This document shows, one piece after another, positions 41,609 through 50,565 of a DNA stretch of 64,000 nt. The notes beneath the pieces were generated by a model. That model was not told the origin of the DNA. It did not search any database and saw nothing but the letters and a program-made list of their open reading frames with translations. This stretch comes from Mycolicibacterium iranicum (lineage in GTDB: Bacteria > Actinomycetota > Actinomycetes > Mycobacteriales > Mycobacteriaceae): positions 1 through 64,000 of the forward strand of contig NZ_LQPC01000076.1 in the NCBI RefSeq assembly GCF_002101705.1, written 5' to 3'. Both the position numbers and the translations under genes were made by a program. The first letter of the stretch is position 1, and each line of letters begins with the position of its first letter.

Positions 41609-42897
41609 TGGGGCTCCACCTCGAACGGACGTAGGGCGGCGAAGGCGGTCTCGTCGCAGCCGGGGCATTGCCGGTCCAGGTGCCTGGCGACGTCGTCGGC
41701 AAACATGGCCAGCATGCTTGCCGCGATATTGCAGGCCGCATCCAGCGTCGCGCACGCGCCCCGGCCGCGAAGAACTTCGGACCACCGAGTCAGGCGCGCG
41801 ACGTCGTCGGTGTCGGCGGTGCCGTCGCGCAGAGCTCCGGCGGCAGCAGCCATCGCCGCGGTCCCGTTGAAGCATGAGCCGCACTGGTCGGCGTTCTCTC
41901 GGTCGTAGTAGGCCAGCACCGACGCGCCGACGGCGACGGGGCATTCGTCGGTGAGCACCGACACCGCGCCGCAGCCGAGACCGCTGCCGGCGGCCCGCAG
42001 AGATTCGTGATCCATCGTGATGTCGAGGATGCGTCGATCGAGAAGGCCCGCGAAGTACCCGCCCATCAAGGCGCCACGAACCCTGTCTGTGGGGATGCCG
42101 TGCAGGGCAATGAGTTCCGCGGCAGATGCTCCGAACGGCACTTCATAGAGACCTGGCGGTCCGCCGCCACCGGTCACGGTGGCCAGGAAGGTGCCCGTCG
42201 AGCCCTCGGTTCCGACTTGCCGATAGGCGGCAGCCCCGTGGTGGTGGACATACGGCAGGTTTGCCAGCGTCTCGACATTGCTGACCACGGTCGGCAGCCC
42301 GCCCACGCCCTCTTCGAAAGGTCGCGGGGGCTTGTCGGCCGGCTTCGCGGGGCCACCGTTGATGGCCCGCACCGCGGCGGTCTCCTCGCCGGCGACGTAA
42401 CCGGCATCCACCCTGCAGACACTGACGGTCACGCCGTCCAGACCATCGGCGCCCACCTCGCCGAGTGCGGCGCGAATCGATTCGGCCGCAGCGTGATCCG
42501 AGACGTAAACATGTGCGTGGCGCGCCCCGATGATGAGCGCAGCGAGGCGTAGTCCATCCAGCACCAGGTGAGGGCGGTGGCGGAGGAGCCAGCGATCTTT
42601 GACCGAGGCGGGTTCGCCTTCTTCCCCGTTGGCCACCAATACGGTATCCAGCCCCCGAAGCGACGCTTTGCGGACCGTCGTCAGCTTCACCGCCATCGGG
42701 AACGCGGCACCACCCCGGCCCACGACCGCGGCCTTGCCGATCTCGTCGAGCAGCGATCCGGGATCGGTCAGCGGCTGATAGCCGCCGGAATCCCGGTACG
42801 CGTCCAGCGATTCGGAGGCGGCCCCGTCGTGGAGCAGCCGCGGGCTCAGGCCGGGCCACGCGGCGACGGTCAGCTCGGTGTTCATCGCCGTACTCAT
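41605..42897 (-). CDS. NuoF-like NADH-binding flavoprotein, likely NADH:ferredoxin reductase
   Basis: A 430-residue protein resembling the 51-kDa subunit of complex I: VVGRGGAAFPMAVK for FMN, VANGEEGEPASVKDRWLL, GYVAGEETAAVRAI for NADH and PTVVSNVETLANLP. In the cluster segment NADQCGSCFNGT the first of the three close cysteines is replaced, while CATLDAACN keeps a distant one, so the 4Fe-4S site may be altered. No NuoE or NuoG partner is near. Coupling to a ferredoxin gene suggests a stand-alone NADH:ferredoxin reductase. Confidence 0.87.
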   Translation of the reverse strand: MSTAMNTELTVAAWPGLSPRLLHDGAASESLDAYRDSGGYQPLTDPGSLLDEIGKAAVVGRGGAAFPMAVKLTTVRKASLRGLDTVLVANGEEGEPASVKDRWLLRHRPHLVLDGLRLAALIIGARHAHVYVSDHAAAESIRAALGEVGADGLDGVTVSVCRVDAGYVAGEETAAVRAINGGPAKPADKPPRPFEEGVGGLPTVVSNVETLANLPYVHHHGAAAYRQVGTEGSTGTFLATVTGGGGPPGLYEVPFGASAAELIALHGIPTDRVRGALMGGYFAGLLDRRILDITMDHESLRAAGSGLGCGAVSVLTDECPVAVGASVLAYYDRENADQCGSCFNGTAAMAAAAGALRDGTADTDDVARLTRWSEVLRGRGACATLDAACNIAASMLAMFADDVARHLDRQCPGCDETAFAALRPFEVEPQ

Positions 42898-42917
42898 CTG
42901 CGGCTACCCTTCCCTGC

Positions 42918-43394
42918 ATGCGAACAGCGGTGGTGCGTGTCGGCGTCGATCTGGCGGGGGAACTGACTGCCGATCAGCTCGCGACGGGGTTCGCAGAACT
43001 TGCGCGGTTGGCGACCGAGACGGGCATCGAGGTGATCGACAACAAGCTGCCCACGCTGCCGCCCAGGCGCCGCGAAGTCGAATTGCTGATGCGGGGAACG
43101 GATCCGACGGCGCTGCAGTCCACGGCGGCGGCCCTGTGCGCCAGAGCGTTCCCCACCGAGCCGGTGCTCGGAGTGTTGACCTTCGTCAGCCACGGCACCG
43201 ACGAGGACGCCGAAGGTGTCCTGGCCGGGTTCGGGATGACAGGGGTCATCGAGCGCGTCGCCGGTGAGGAAGGCTGGGACATCATCACCGTCACGTTGCG
43301 CAGAGCCGACCTGGCCCGCGTCCCGGAAAGCCGGATCCACACCGCCCTTGAGGCGTCGACCAACTGTGAGGTCCGGATCGTGGCCGTCGACTGA
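42918..43394 (+). CDS. Conserved protein of unknown function
   Basis: A 158-residue protein starting 20 nt from the divergent NuoF-like gene. It contains VVRVGVDLAGELTADQLATG, NKLPTLPPRRREVELLMRGT and an AFPTEPVLGVLTFVSHGTDEDAEG segment. No signal peptide, transmembrane segment or known motif. I do not recognise the family. Sharing one short promoter region with the NuoF-like operon suggests co-regulation. Confidence 0.72.
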   Translation: MRTAVVRVGVDLAGELTADQLATGFAELARLATETGIEVIDNKLPTLPPRRREVELLMRGTDPTALQSTAAALCARAFPTEPVLGVLTFVSHGTDEDAEGVLAGFGMTGVIERVAGEEGWDIITVTLRRADLARVPESRIHTALEASTNCEVRIVAVD

Positions 43395-43414
43395 CCGGGG
43401 TGGGCGTGTGGGTG

Positions 43415-44293
43415 TCATTTCGACTTCTTCAGGAAATCCAATATCGCCGGTGCGGCCTGGACCCATGTGTCGAACATGTTGAAACGCTTCACCTTTCCGG
43501 AGGCGCGCGCCTCGCCGGCACGCTCCCAGGCGTCCTCGGGCCAGGGCGGATCGATGAGCTTCGAACCCTTGATGAGGCAGCTCACCTCAAGTGAGGTGCG
43601 CTTCGGATGGTCGAGGTCGTTCTCGCCGCCGCGGATGATCAGCGTCGGGACGGTGATGTTGTCGAACATCTCGTCCTCGACACCGGGGATCGTCTGACCC
43701 GGCTTGGGGACGAATGCGTTCAGCCAGCGCAACATCAGCTTGAGGAAGACCGCCGGGTCCTGTTCCAGGATGCGTGCCTCGTTGTCAGGATTCTCGTCGA
43801 TGCGCTCCTGCCACTCCTGCACGTGCGCGACGCCCTTCATGCCTGCACCGCGCACCGCCAGAATGCTGGGCACGATGTAGTAGGACCCGAGAACAAAGGA
43901 GCCGTACACGCCGCCGACGATGTTCCACACCACCAGCTTCCGGACCAGTTCGGGGTAGAGCATGGTCGTCAGCATCGAGTCCCGCGCACCCCCGGACCCG
44001 CCGAGCAGGATGACGGGCCCGATGTCGAGCTTGGTGATCAGCTGCTGCAATGTCTCGGCGCGCATGTGAGATTCGCTCTGGCCGTAGAACTGCACGTCGG
44101 ACTTGCCGCAATTGGGGCGGTCCCAGAGCAGTACGCGGTAGCCGCCCTCCACCAGCTTTTTCGCCAGCGGCTTCAGACCGGGGATGTCCTTGCTGAACCG
44201 GCCACCCGGGGTGAGGACGATGAACTCACCCTCTTTGCCGAGGATTTCGTAGACGACGTAGCCGCCGTTGATCTCGATCTTCTTGTTGGGCAA
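43415..44293 (-). CDS. Alpha/beta hydrolase
   Basis: A 292-residue alpha/beta hydrolase with VLTPGGRFSKDIPGL, LLWDRPNCGKSD, and nucleophile elbow LLGGSGGARDSML (Gly-Gly-Ser-Gly-Gly). A late segment LIIRGGENDLDHP carries Asp and His that may complete the triad. TTG 44293 is the proposed start, with GGAG just upstream and the N-terminus LPNKKIEINGGYVVYE typical of the fold. Last gene of the amidohydrolase operon. It could hydrolyse a C-C bond or ester in a ring-opened intermediate. Confidence 0.82.
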   Translation of the reverse strand: MPNKKIEINGGYVVYEILGKEGEFIVLTPGGRFSKDIPGLKPLAKKLVEGGYRVLLWDRPNCGKSDVQFYGQSESHMRAETLQQLITKLDIGPVILLGGSGGARDSMLTTMLYPELVRKLVVWNIVGGVYGSFVLGSYYIVPSILAVRGAGMKGVAHVQEWQERIDENPDNEARILEQDPAVFLKLMLRWLNAFVPKPGQTIPGVEDEMFDNITVPTLIIRGGENDLDHPKRTSLEVSCLIKGSKLIDPPWPEDAWERAGEARASGKVKRFNMFDTWVQAAPAILDFLKKSK

Positions 44294-44307
44294 CTCAGCT
44301 CCGCCGA

Positions 44308-44697
44308 TCAGGCCTGAACGAGTACGTCGTTGCCGACGACCCGGACGGGGTAGGTGCGGATACTCCACTCAGGCTTGACCGCAGTGGTGCCCGTCGCCAG
44401 CTCGAAGCCCCACTGGTGCCATGGACAGAAGATGAACTCCTTGTCCCGCACCATCACAGCGTCGCCGGGCACGCCGTCGTCGACGATGTTGAGTCCGCGC
44501 GTCCGTCCCGCGCACAGCGGACCTCCCTCATGAGGACAGTAGTTGGCGATCGCGTAGAACGTGCCGTTGACGTTGTAGACGCCGACGCCGTGGCGTCCGA
44601 TCGGAACCAGTTTGTGTGTGCCGGGCGGGATTTCGTCGATGGTGGCGACGACATGTTCGCGCCCCTGTGCTAGTCGGGGTGTCTTCGGTTCGGTCAT
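44308..44697 (-). CDS. Rieske-type 2Fe-2S ferredoxin
   Basis: A 129-residue Rieske ferredoxin with YCPHEGGPLC and FCPWHQWGFEL, i.e. Cys-X-His and Cys-X2-His. The spacing between the two pairs is long because of an inserted loop around GRTRGLNIVDDG. ATG 44697 is preferred to TTG 44703. It lies 2 nt after the amidohydrolase gene. It may shuttle electrons to an oxygenase, or act with the amidohydrolases; no oxygenase alpha is in this operon. Confidence 0.88.
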   Translation of the reverse strand: MTEPKTPRLAQGREHVVATIDEIPPGTHKLVPIGRHGVGVYNVNGTFYAIANYCPHEGGPLCAGRTRGLNIVDDGVPGDAVMVRDKEFIFCPWHQWGFELATGTTAVKPEWSIRTYPVRVVGNDVLVQA

Positions 44698-44699
44698 GT

Positions 44700-45845
44700 T
44701 CAAAAGACCCGGATCTGACCTTCGAGCGCCGGAACGGTCTCCGGCACATTGCGATAAGTCTCCATGCCGTTGCGGAACATGATGGGTTCGCGGGCATGTT
44801 CAGGAAGGTGCTTGACGAGCCAGCGGGGATCGTCAAACGTCCAGTGCGGATAGTCGCTGGAGAACAGGAGAATCTTCTCGCACTCCATCCACTCGAACGC
44901 GCGGGTCAATTCGGTCTTGTCCTCGGGATAATCAAGCGGCTGCGTCGTGAACTTGATGTGGTCCTTGACGTACTCGCTGGGCTTGCGCTTGATGTCCACC
45001 CACGACTTGCGCGCCTCGTACAGCGCGTCCATCCGCCACATCAGCGGAAGGATCCAGGTGAATGCATGCTCGACGAACACGATCTTCAGTGTCGGGTGAC
45101 GGTCGAAGGTCCCGTCGAAGATCAGGCTCATCACCTGGTTCGCGGCCAGCAGCGAGTACGTGACCATGAAATCGTGGTTGTAGCTGGGCAATCCGACCGG
45201 CGGCATCGGCAACTCGTCGTAGTGGCTGCGCGACAGATGGCAACTCACCGGGATGTCGTGCTTGGCGGCGGCGGCCCAGATCGGGTCGTACTTGGGGTTG
45301 CCCCACGACGGCCGCGGCTCGGCCTTGATCAGAATCTGCGACATGAAGGGATGCCCGGCCCAGTTCTCGATCTCTTCGACGCTTTTCTCAGGCTCTTCGA
45401 TGGCCAGGCAGATCGAACCGCGCCAGCGCTCGTGCCAGTTGTTGTGGCTGTCGAGCCAATGGTTGGCCTGCCAGTGGTTGAGTGCCACCGACATCGCGTG
45501 CTGCGCCTCGGGGATCCGCGCCGGGTACGCCGCGGGCTCCAGGATGCAGATGTCGGCACCGGCCTCCATGATCAACTGCTTGAACGCCAGATCAGGGTCG
45601 CTGCAGGCGAATTCACCGTCCGGGGGGAACGCGTCTACCCGCATCGCATAAGAGTGCGCGTAGTCGGGGGCGTCGTAGTAGATCTGGTCGCCCACCTTGT
45701 GCGTGCCGAAGTACCTGCTGCGCCACGGCTCGGGGATGTACTGACCCAGATCGCCGCTGCGGGGCGCGGGATGAACGTCGGAGTCCACGCACCGGACGGC
45801 GATCCGCTCGGCGGCGGGAACGCGGGGATTGGCTGTGGTGGTCAT
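44700..45845 (-). CDS. Amidohydrolase-2 family protein
   Basis: A 381-residue metal-dependent hydrolase/decarboxylase of the amidohydrolase-2 (ACMSD-like) family. Visible: CVDSDVHPAP as the first metal segment, HDIPVSCHLSRSHYDE with the barrel His, FVEHAFTWILPLMWRMD and LLFSSDYPHWTFDD with the final Asp. These enzymes usually decarboxylate or hydrolyse aromatic or ring-cleavage acids. ATG 45845 follows GGAGGCCCCC. Paralog of the upstream gene, 19 nt away. Confidence 0.88.
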   Translation of the reverse strand: MTTTANPRVPAAERIAVRCVDSDVHPAPRSGDLGQYIPEPWRSRYFGTHKVGDQIYYDAPDYAHSYAMRVDAFPPDGEFACSDPDLAFKQLIMEAGADICILEPAAYPARIPEAQHAMSVALNHWQANHWLDSHNNWHERWRGSICLAIEEPEKSVEEIENWAGHPFMSQILIKAEPRPSWGNPKYDPIWAAAAKHDIPVSCHLSRSHYDELPMPPVGLPSYNHDFMVTYSLLAANQVMSLIFDGTFDRHPTLKIVFVEHAFTWILPLMWRMDALYEARKSWVDIKRKPSEYVKDHIKFTTQPLDYPEDKTELTRAFEWMECEKILLFSSDYPHWTFDDPRWLVKHLPEHAREPIMFRNGMETYRNVPETVPALEGQIRVF

Positions 45846-45864
45846 GGGGGCCTCCTCACTACCT

Positions 45865-46989
45865 CTACTGTGCGGCACCGGTCGATGCGGCGGCAGGGAT
45901 TGCCCCAATTTCGAGGCCGTAGAGCTCGGCGGCGTTGCGCCAGCACAATTTGTCTCGTTGCTCATCGCTGTAAGTGCGGGGCACCGACAGCTCGTTGAGC
46001 TGCCAGTGCGGGTAGCTCGACCCGTACATCACCATGTCGTCCTTTCCGGTGAACCCCGCCCACTCGCCGGCAAAGTCGACATCGCCGGGTCCGTCCAGGC
46101 TGCCCTGCACGAAAAAGACATGGCCGGGCAGATAGTCGCTCGGGATCTTCGGCGCCCACGGCGTCTGCTCCAGATGCGGCCTGCCGAAGCAGTCCATCCG
46201 CCAGATGAACGGCGTCAGCAGATCGGCGGCGCCGTCGGCCCAGACGAACTTCAGCTCAGGAGACCTTTCGAACACGCCCTCGGCGATCATGTTCATCAAG
46301 TGGTACAGGAAGTTGAGTGCCGTGAAGCCGACGAACTGCTCGTACGTGCGGGTCAGGCCGTTCGGAGTCGGAGGCAGCTGGACTCCGGACCCCACCTCGA
46401 AGTGCACTGCCACCGGCCAGCCCGCGTCGACGGCCGCATCCCACAGCGGCCAGAATTGCGGTTTGCCGTAGAGCTCGCGGGATTGCAGCGGAATGCCGAG
46501 CTGCACGATCCGCGGATGTCCCTTGTACTTGGCGATCTCGCGGAGCGCACCCGCGATGTCGTCGGGGTTGACGCGCAACGTGCCACGGAACTTGTCGCCG
46601 AACTCGGGGTGCTCCAGCCACCGGGTCACCATCATCTCGTTGTGCGCCGACGCGATGGCGGTGCCGAGGTGGCGGTCCGGCATGATGCCGCGGGTCATCG
46701 GGTGCAGGATCGCGATATCCACACCGCGCTCGTCGAACAGGTGCTTGGCGGCCAACGCCGGGTCGGAACCGGGGTACTGCCCGTCGGGACCCTCAGTACC
46801 TTTGGCGTACTCGCCCCCGGGGGCGCCATACCAGTCCATCTCGTAGTCCGGGAACCCGCGGCTGCGGAAGGGCTCCTGCAGAAAGTTCTTGCGCAAGTCC
46901 TTGTTCGACTGGCAGAAGATGTGCACGCTGGCATCAACAACCGGGACGACGACGGGCACCGTCCCGGCCTCGTCATTGAGAACCTTCAC
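45865..46989 (-). CDS. Amidohydrolase-2 family protein
   Basis: A 374-residue paralog of the next gene: VVDASVHIFCQSN, PVAVHFEVGSGVQ, FVWADGAADLLTPFIWRMD and MYGSSYPHWQLN. The last segment has Ser in place of the Asp of SSDYPHW, so the metal site is weaker than in its neighbour; it may be a non-catalytic or specialised subunit. GTG 46989 follows AAGGACAG. First gene of the operon to 43415 and divergent from the FadE pair. Confidence 0.85.
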   Translation of the reverse strand: MKVLNDEAGTVPVVVPVVDASVHIFCQSNKDLRKNFLQEPFRSRGFPDYEMDWYGAPGGEYAKGTEGPDGQYPGSDPALAAKHLFDERGVDIAILHPMTRGIMPDRHLGTAIASAHNEMMVTRWLEHPEFGDKFRGTLRVNPDDIAGALREIAKYKGHPRIVQLGIPLQSRELYGKPQFWPLWDAAVDAGWPVAVHFEVGSGVQLPPTPNGLTRTYEQFVGFTALNFLYHLMNMIAEGVFERSPELKFVWADGAADLLTPFIWRMDCFGRPHLEQTPWAPKIPSDYLPGHVFFVQGSLDGPGDVDFAGEWAGFTGKDDMVMYGSSYPHWQLNELSVPRTYSDEQRDKLCWRNAAELYGLEIGAIPAAASTGAAQ

Positions 46990-47086
46990 GAAACTCTGTC
47001 CTTCACTCCACGTCCGTTCTTCGCTTCGCGGTCGAGGGCGCGACCGACGGCACAAACCTCAGTGTAGATCGTTGTTCTTCATTAGC

Positions 47087-47101
47087 AAGAATTCTGTTCT
47101 C
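47087..47101. promoter_or_regulatory. GAGAA-N5-TTCTC motif, copy 2
   Basis: AAGAATTCTGTTCTC matches the palindrome at nine of ten defined positions. It lies about 98 nt upstream of the amidohydrolase start at 46989, in the divergent promoter region shared with the FadE pair. Confidence 0.5.
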
Positions 47102-47210
47102 AAGCGCTTCGCTTACCATCTGCGCTGGTAGTTGTCGTTGCTGACCAGTCGCTCAGCCGTCGTATTGCGAAAATGAATGTGCGCTTGGCGAGAACGTTCC
47201 ACCCGCTTCT

Positions 47211-47225
47211 GAGAATGCTATTCTC
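47211..47225. promoter_or_regulatory. GAGAA-N5-TTCTC palindrome, copy 3 (perfect)
   Basis: GAGAATGCTATTCTC has perfect 6-bp arms (GAGAAT/ATTCTC). It lies 17 nt before the AGGAGG ribosome site of the FadE at 47256 and so very near or at its transcription start. Confidence 0.65.
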
Positions 47226-47255
47226 CAACACGGGTGGTCTTTAGGAGGCGTACGG

Positions 47256-48251
47256 GTGCTACTTGAGTTCGATGCAGATCAGCGGCTGTGGCAGGAGACC
47301 GTGCGCGACGCGGTGGCCAAGCAGTGCCCGGCGTCGTTGATTCGCGATATCGCCGAGAACGGAGTCGACCCGGCGCCGCTGTGGAACAGCTATCTCGACG
47401 CCGGCTGGACCGAACTGACAGATCCCGAGAACGCCGTCGAACTCGCGATCGTCCTGGAGGAGCTGGGGCGGGCGACCGATCCCACTCCATTTCTTGCCAC
47501 GCTGACGCAATTCGCACCGCTCGTCGGCGACCGGTTCGACGCCGGCGGCGCCGGAGCCGCGGTGTACTCCGGCGTCAGCGCCGTCCGCGACGCCGACGGC
47601 TGGGTCCTCGCCGGCACCGACCGCTTCGTCCTCGACGGCGACCGTGCCGAGCGCATCGCCGTGGTCACCCCCGCCGGTGTCTTTCTCGTCGATGCAGACA
47701 AGGCGACGACTCGCCGCGTCGACGTCTTCGACCCGGTGCTGCACGTTGCCGAGGTGTCGTTCCGCGGTGCCCACGTCGCCGACTCCGAGCGGCTGCACGC
47801 CCATACCGAACGCGCCCGCCACGTCGCGCTGATGGGCATGGCGATCACGATGGTCGGTGCATGCCAGCGCGTCCTCGACCTGGTGCTGGAGCACGCCAAG
47901 AGCCGCCAGCAATTCGGCGTCGCGATCGGCACATTCCAGGCGGTGCAGCACAAGGCGACCGACATGTACGTCGCCATCGAGCGCGCCCGCGCGCTGTCCT
48001 ACTTCGCCGCGCTGACCATCGCCGCGGATGACCCGCGTCGCCGGCTGGCCGCAGCGATGGCGAAAGCGTCCGCGGGCGAGTGTCAGTCGCTGGTCTTCAA
48101 GCACGGCATCCAGCTGTTCGGCGCCATGGGATTCACATGGGAGAACGACCTGCAGTTTGCGCTGAAGCGAGCCAAGGCCGGCGAGCTGTTGCTCGGCGGG
48201 GCCGCCGAACACCGGGCCATGATCGCGCAGGAATACGGGAGTGATATCTGA
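47256..48251 (+). CDS. Acyl-CoA dehydrogenase, short FadE subunit of a heteromeric pair
   Basis: A 331-residue FadE, clearly shorter than the usual 380-400. It keeps KSRQQFGVAIGTFQAVQHK and FGAMGFTWENDLQFALKRA but has a reduced middle domain and no classical EPGxGSD motif. This pattern is known from ChsE-type alpha2beta2 acyl-CoA dehydrogenases (FadE26/27- and FadE28/29-like) that act on steroid-CoA side chains. GTG 47256 follows AGGAGG at 47243. It overlaps the large subunit by ATGA-type sharing at 48251. Confidence 0.9.
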   Translation: MLLEFDADQRLWQETVRDAVAKQCPASLIRDIAENGVDPAPLWNSYLDAGWTELTDPENAVELAIVLEELGRATDPTPFLATLTQFAPLVGDRFDAGGAGAAVYSGVSAVRDADGWVLAGTDRFVLDGDRAERIAVVTPAGVFLVDADKATTRRVDVFDPVLHVAEVSFRGAHVADSERLHAHTERARHVALMGMAITMVGACQRVLDLVLEHAKSRQQFGVAIGTFQAVQHKATDMYVAIERARALSYFAALTIAADDPRRRLAAAMAKASAGECQSLVFKHGIQLFGAMGFTWENDLQFALKRAKAGELLLGGAAEHRAMIAQEYGSDI

Positions 48252-49426
48252 TGCAGCTCGCTTTCGACGCTGACGTCGAGGAGTTCCGCGCCGAGTTCTC
48301 CGCGTTCCTCGACGAGCACACGCCGTCGGCGGCGCAGACTTTGGAGCGTCCCCGCTCGGTCTCACACATGCCGCAGTGGGCGCGCGACTGGCAACGCAAG
48401 CTGTTCGACAACGGTTGGCTGCTGCCCGCGCAGCCGCCCGAGTTCGGAGGGCGCAACGCTTCCGTCCTACAGACTTTCGTTCATGCCGAAGAGCTGTGCC
48501 GGCGCCGCATCTACCACAGCTTCAACCCACAGGGCGTCAACATCGTTGCCGCCTCGCTGCTGACGTTCGGCACCGAGGAGCAGAAGCATCAGTGGGCCGT
48601 CCCGGTGCTGCGCGGCGAGCGTACTGCGTCGCTCGGAATGAGCGAACCGAGTGCCGGCTCCGACCTCGCGTCCCTGCGTACCAAAGCTGTGAAGGACGGC
48701 GACCATTTCGTCGTCAATGGCCAGAAGGTGTGGACATCCGGCGCTCACGACGCCGACTTCCTGCTCACCTTCGTCCGCACCGATCCGGATGCCCCCAAGC
48801 ACAAGGGAATCAGTGTGCTGCTGATCCCCACCGACCTCGACGGTGTCGTGTGCCGGCCGTTCGCCGACATGTGCGGTATCGAGAACCTGGACTTCAACGA
48901 GGTCTTCTTCACCGACGTGCGCGTCCCCGCCGAGAACCTCGTCGGGCCGCTCAACGGTGGCTGGGGTGTGGCCAACGGATCACTCGGGCACGAGCGGACC
49001 ATGATGTGGCTGGGCTTCGCCGATCGAATTGCCAACTGCATCGCCGACTTCCGGCCGAAGACCGTCCTTGAGCGGGATGCGCTGGCCACCAGCATCATGG
49101 ACTACGAAGCACTGCGGCTGCTCGGCTCGGTCGGCATCGCCAAAGCGGCCCGCGGTGAGGTGGACGTGGCGTCGGTGTCCATCCCGAAGCTGCTCGGCGC
49201 AGAGGCCGAACAGCGAGTGGAGGGGCTCGCGCTGGAAGCCGCCGGCCCCGACGGGCTGGTCCATCCCACGACGTCGGGCCCTTATGCCCACATGAACCTC
49301 GACCACTACTTCGCCAGCTGGTTCGAGCGCTACTGTCGCAGCTTCGGTGGCACGATTGCCGGGGGCACGTCGGAAATTCAACGCAACATCATCGCCCAGC
49401 AGGTACTCGGTCTGCCCAGACGGTAG
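48251..49426 (+). CDS. Acyl-CoA dehydrogenase, large FadE subunit of a heteromeric pair
   Basis: A 391-residue FadE: LGMSEPSAGSDLASL, NGQKVWTSGAHDAD, and IAGGTSEIQRNII. The base is probably Glu248 in LGHERTMMW; the MCAD position is Gly. It starts on the last base of the short subunit stop and would form a heterotetramer with it. Paralogous to the single FadE at 15510 over its whole length (for example PPEFGGRNA and the C-terminus). A bulky CoA substrate is likely. Confidence 0.92.
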   Translation: MQLAFDADVEEFRAEFSAFLDEHTPSAAQTLERPRSVSHMPQWARDWQRKLFDNGWLLPAQPPEFGGRNASVLQTFVHAEELCRRRIYHSFNPQGVNIVAASLLTFGTEEQKHQWAVPVLRGERTASLGMSEPSAGSDLASLRTKAVKDGDHFVVNGQKVWTSGAHDADFLLTFVRTDPDAPKHKGISVLLIPTDLDGVVCRPFADMCGIENLDFNEVFFTDVRVPAENLVGPLNGGWGVANGSLGHERTMMWLGFADRIANCIADFRPKTVLERDALATSIMDYEALRLLGSVGIAKAARGEVDVASVSIPKLLGAEAEQRVEGLALEAAGPDGLVHPTTSGPYAHMNLDHYFASWFERYCRSFGGTIAGGTSEIQRNIIAQQVLGLPRR

Positions 49427-49437
49427 GAGCTCCTCGG

Positions 49438-50565
49438 ATGAGGGTCCAGCCCGCGGCCTTTATGCGCACCACACTGCCGCTCGATCTGAGCCAGTTGGCG
49501 CAGTTGGACTGCGGGCGCTATCACTCGATCTGGTTGCCGGACCATATGGTGAGCTTCTGGCCGGACTCGATCTGGACGCCAGAATTCACCGACCTCGCTG
49601 TTGCGTCGCCGTCCCCGCACCGGCACCTCGACGGCATGGCGGTGGCGGCGGCAGCCGCGGTGTTGACCGAGAAGGTGCCGCTGGTGACCAGCGTGGTCGA
49701 CACGGTGCGGCGCCATCCTGCGTCGCTGGCGCAGAGCGCGCTGACCATCGATCACCTGGCCAAGGGTCGGTTCATTCTCGGCCTGGGCAGCGGCGAGCGC
49801 GAGAACATCGAACCCTATGGCTTCGAATTCAGCCGTCCCGTCAGCCGTTTCGAAGAAGCGTTACAGGTGATCCGGCTGCTGTGGGACAGCGACGGACCCG
49901 TCGACTTCGACGGCAGGTACTTCCGGCTGCAGCACGCAAGGCTCGACACCGAGCCGTTCGACGGCCGCTATCCGCCGATCTGGATCGGCGCCAGCGGACC
50001 CCGCTCCCTCGACATTGCGGGGCGCTACGCCGACGGTTGGTGGCCTGCCGGGGCATGGACCCCTGAGGATTACGCCGCGAAACTGGCGCGGATCAAGGGA
50101 TCCGCCGATCGGGCGGGCCGCGACCCCGACCGGATAACGCCCTGCTTCATCCAGGTCTGCATCGTCGGGCGCGACGACGCCGAGCTGGCGAAGATTCTCG
50201 ATGCGCCGTTGGTGAAGTCCTTCCTGTTGCAGGTTTCGGCGCAGACGTTGGCTACGTTCGGATTTCAGCATCCCATGGGGCAGGACTGGGGAGGCTTCCA
50301 CGACATTGATCCCGGCGCGCTGACCCGCGACCGACTCGTCGAGTTCCTGGGTCGTGTCGAGCCGGAGATGATCCTGGCGATGGTCCCACACGGGACGCCG
50401 AAAGACGTGGCGCACAGGGTCAAAGAGTTTGTCGACGCTGGACTGCGCGTTCCGAAGATCCTTGATTACGGGGCAATGGCGGGTCTCGAATTCGCGGCGC
50501 AATCGGCGCGCAACGTCAGGGAAGCAGAGGACGAGCTCATGCAGTTGTGCGGAGAAATCTCATGA
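49438..50565 (+). CDS. LLM class (F420-type) oxidoreductase
   Basis: A 375-residue luciferase-like oxidoreductase: YHSIWLPDHMVSFW, PLVTSVVDTVRRHPASLAQ, GRFILGLGSGERENIEPYG and PIWIGASGPRSLDIAG. Such proteins in mycobacteria typically take hydride from F420H2; the substrate is unknown. ATG 49438 is 11 nt after the FadE stop, in the same operon. The stop overlaps the sulfotransferase start (ATGA). Confidence 0.88.
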   Translation: MRVQPAAFMRTTLPLDLSQLAQLDCGRYHSIWLPDHMVSFWPDSIWTPEFTDLAVASPSPHRHLDGMAVAAAAAVLTEKVPLVTSVVDTVRRHPASLAQSALTIDHLAKGRFILGLGSGERENIEPYGFEFSRPVSRFEEALQVIRLLWDSDGPVDFDGRYFRLQHARLDTEPFDGRYPPIWIGASGPRSLDIAGRYADGWWPAGAWTPEDYAAKLARIKGSADRAGRDPDRITPCFIQVCIVGRDDAELAKILDAPLVKSFLLQVSAQTLATFGFQHPMGQDWGGFHDIDPGALTRDRLVEFLGRVEPEMILAMVPHGTPKDVAHRVKEFVDAGLRVPKILDYGAMAGLEFAAQSARNVREAEDELMQLCGEIS

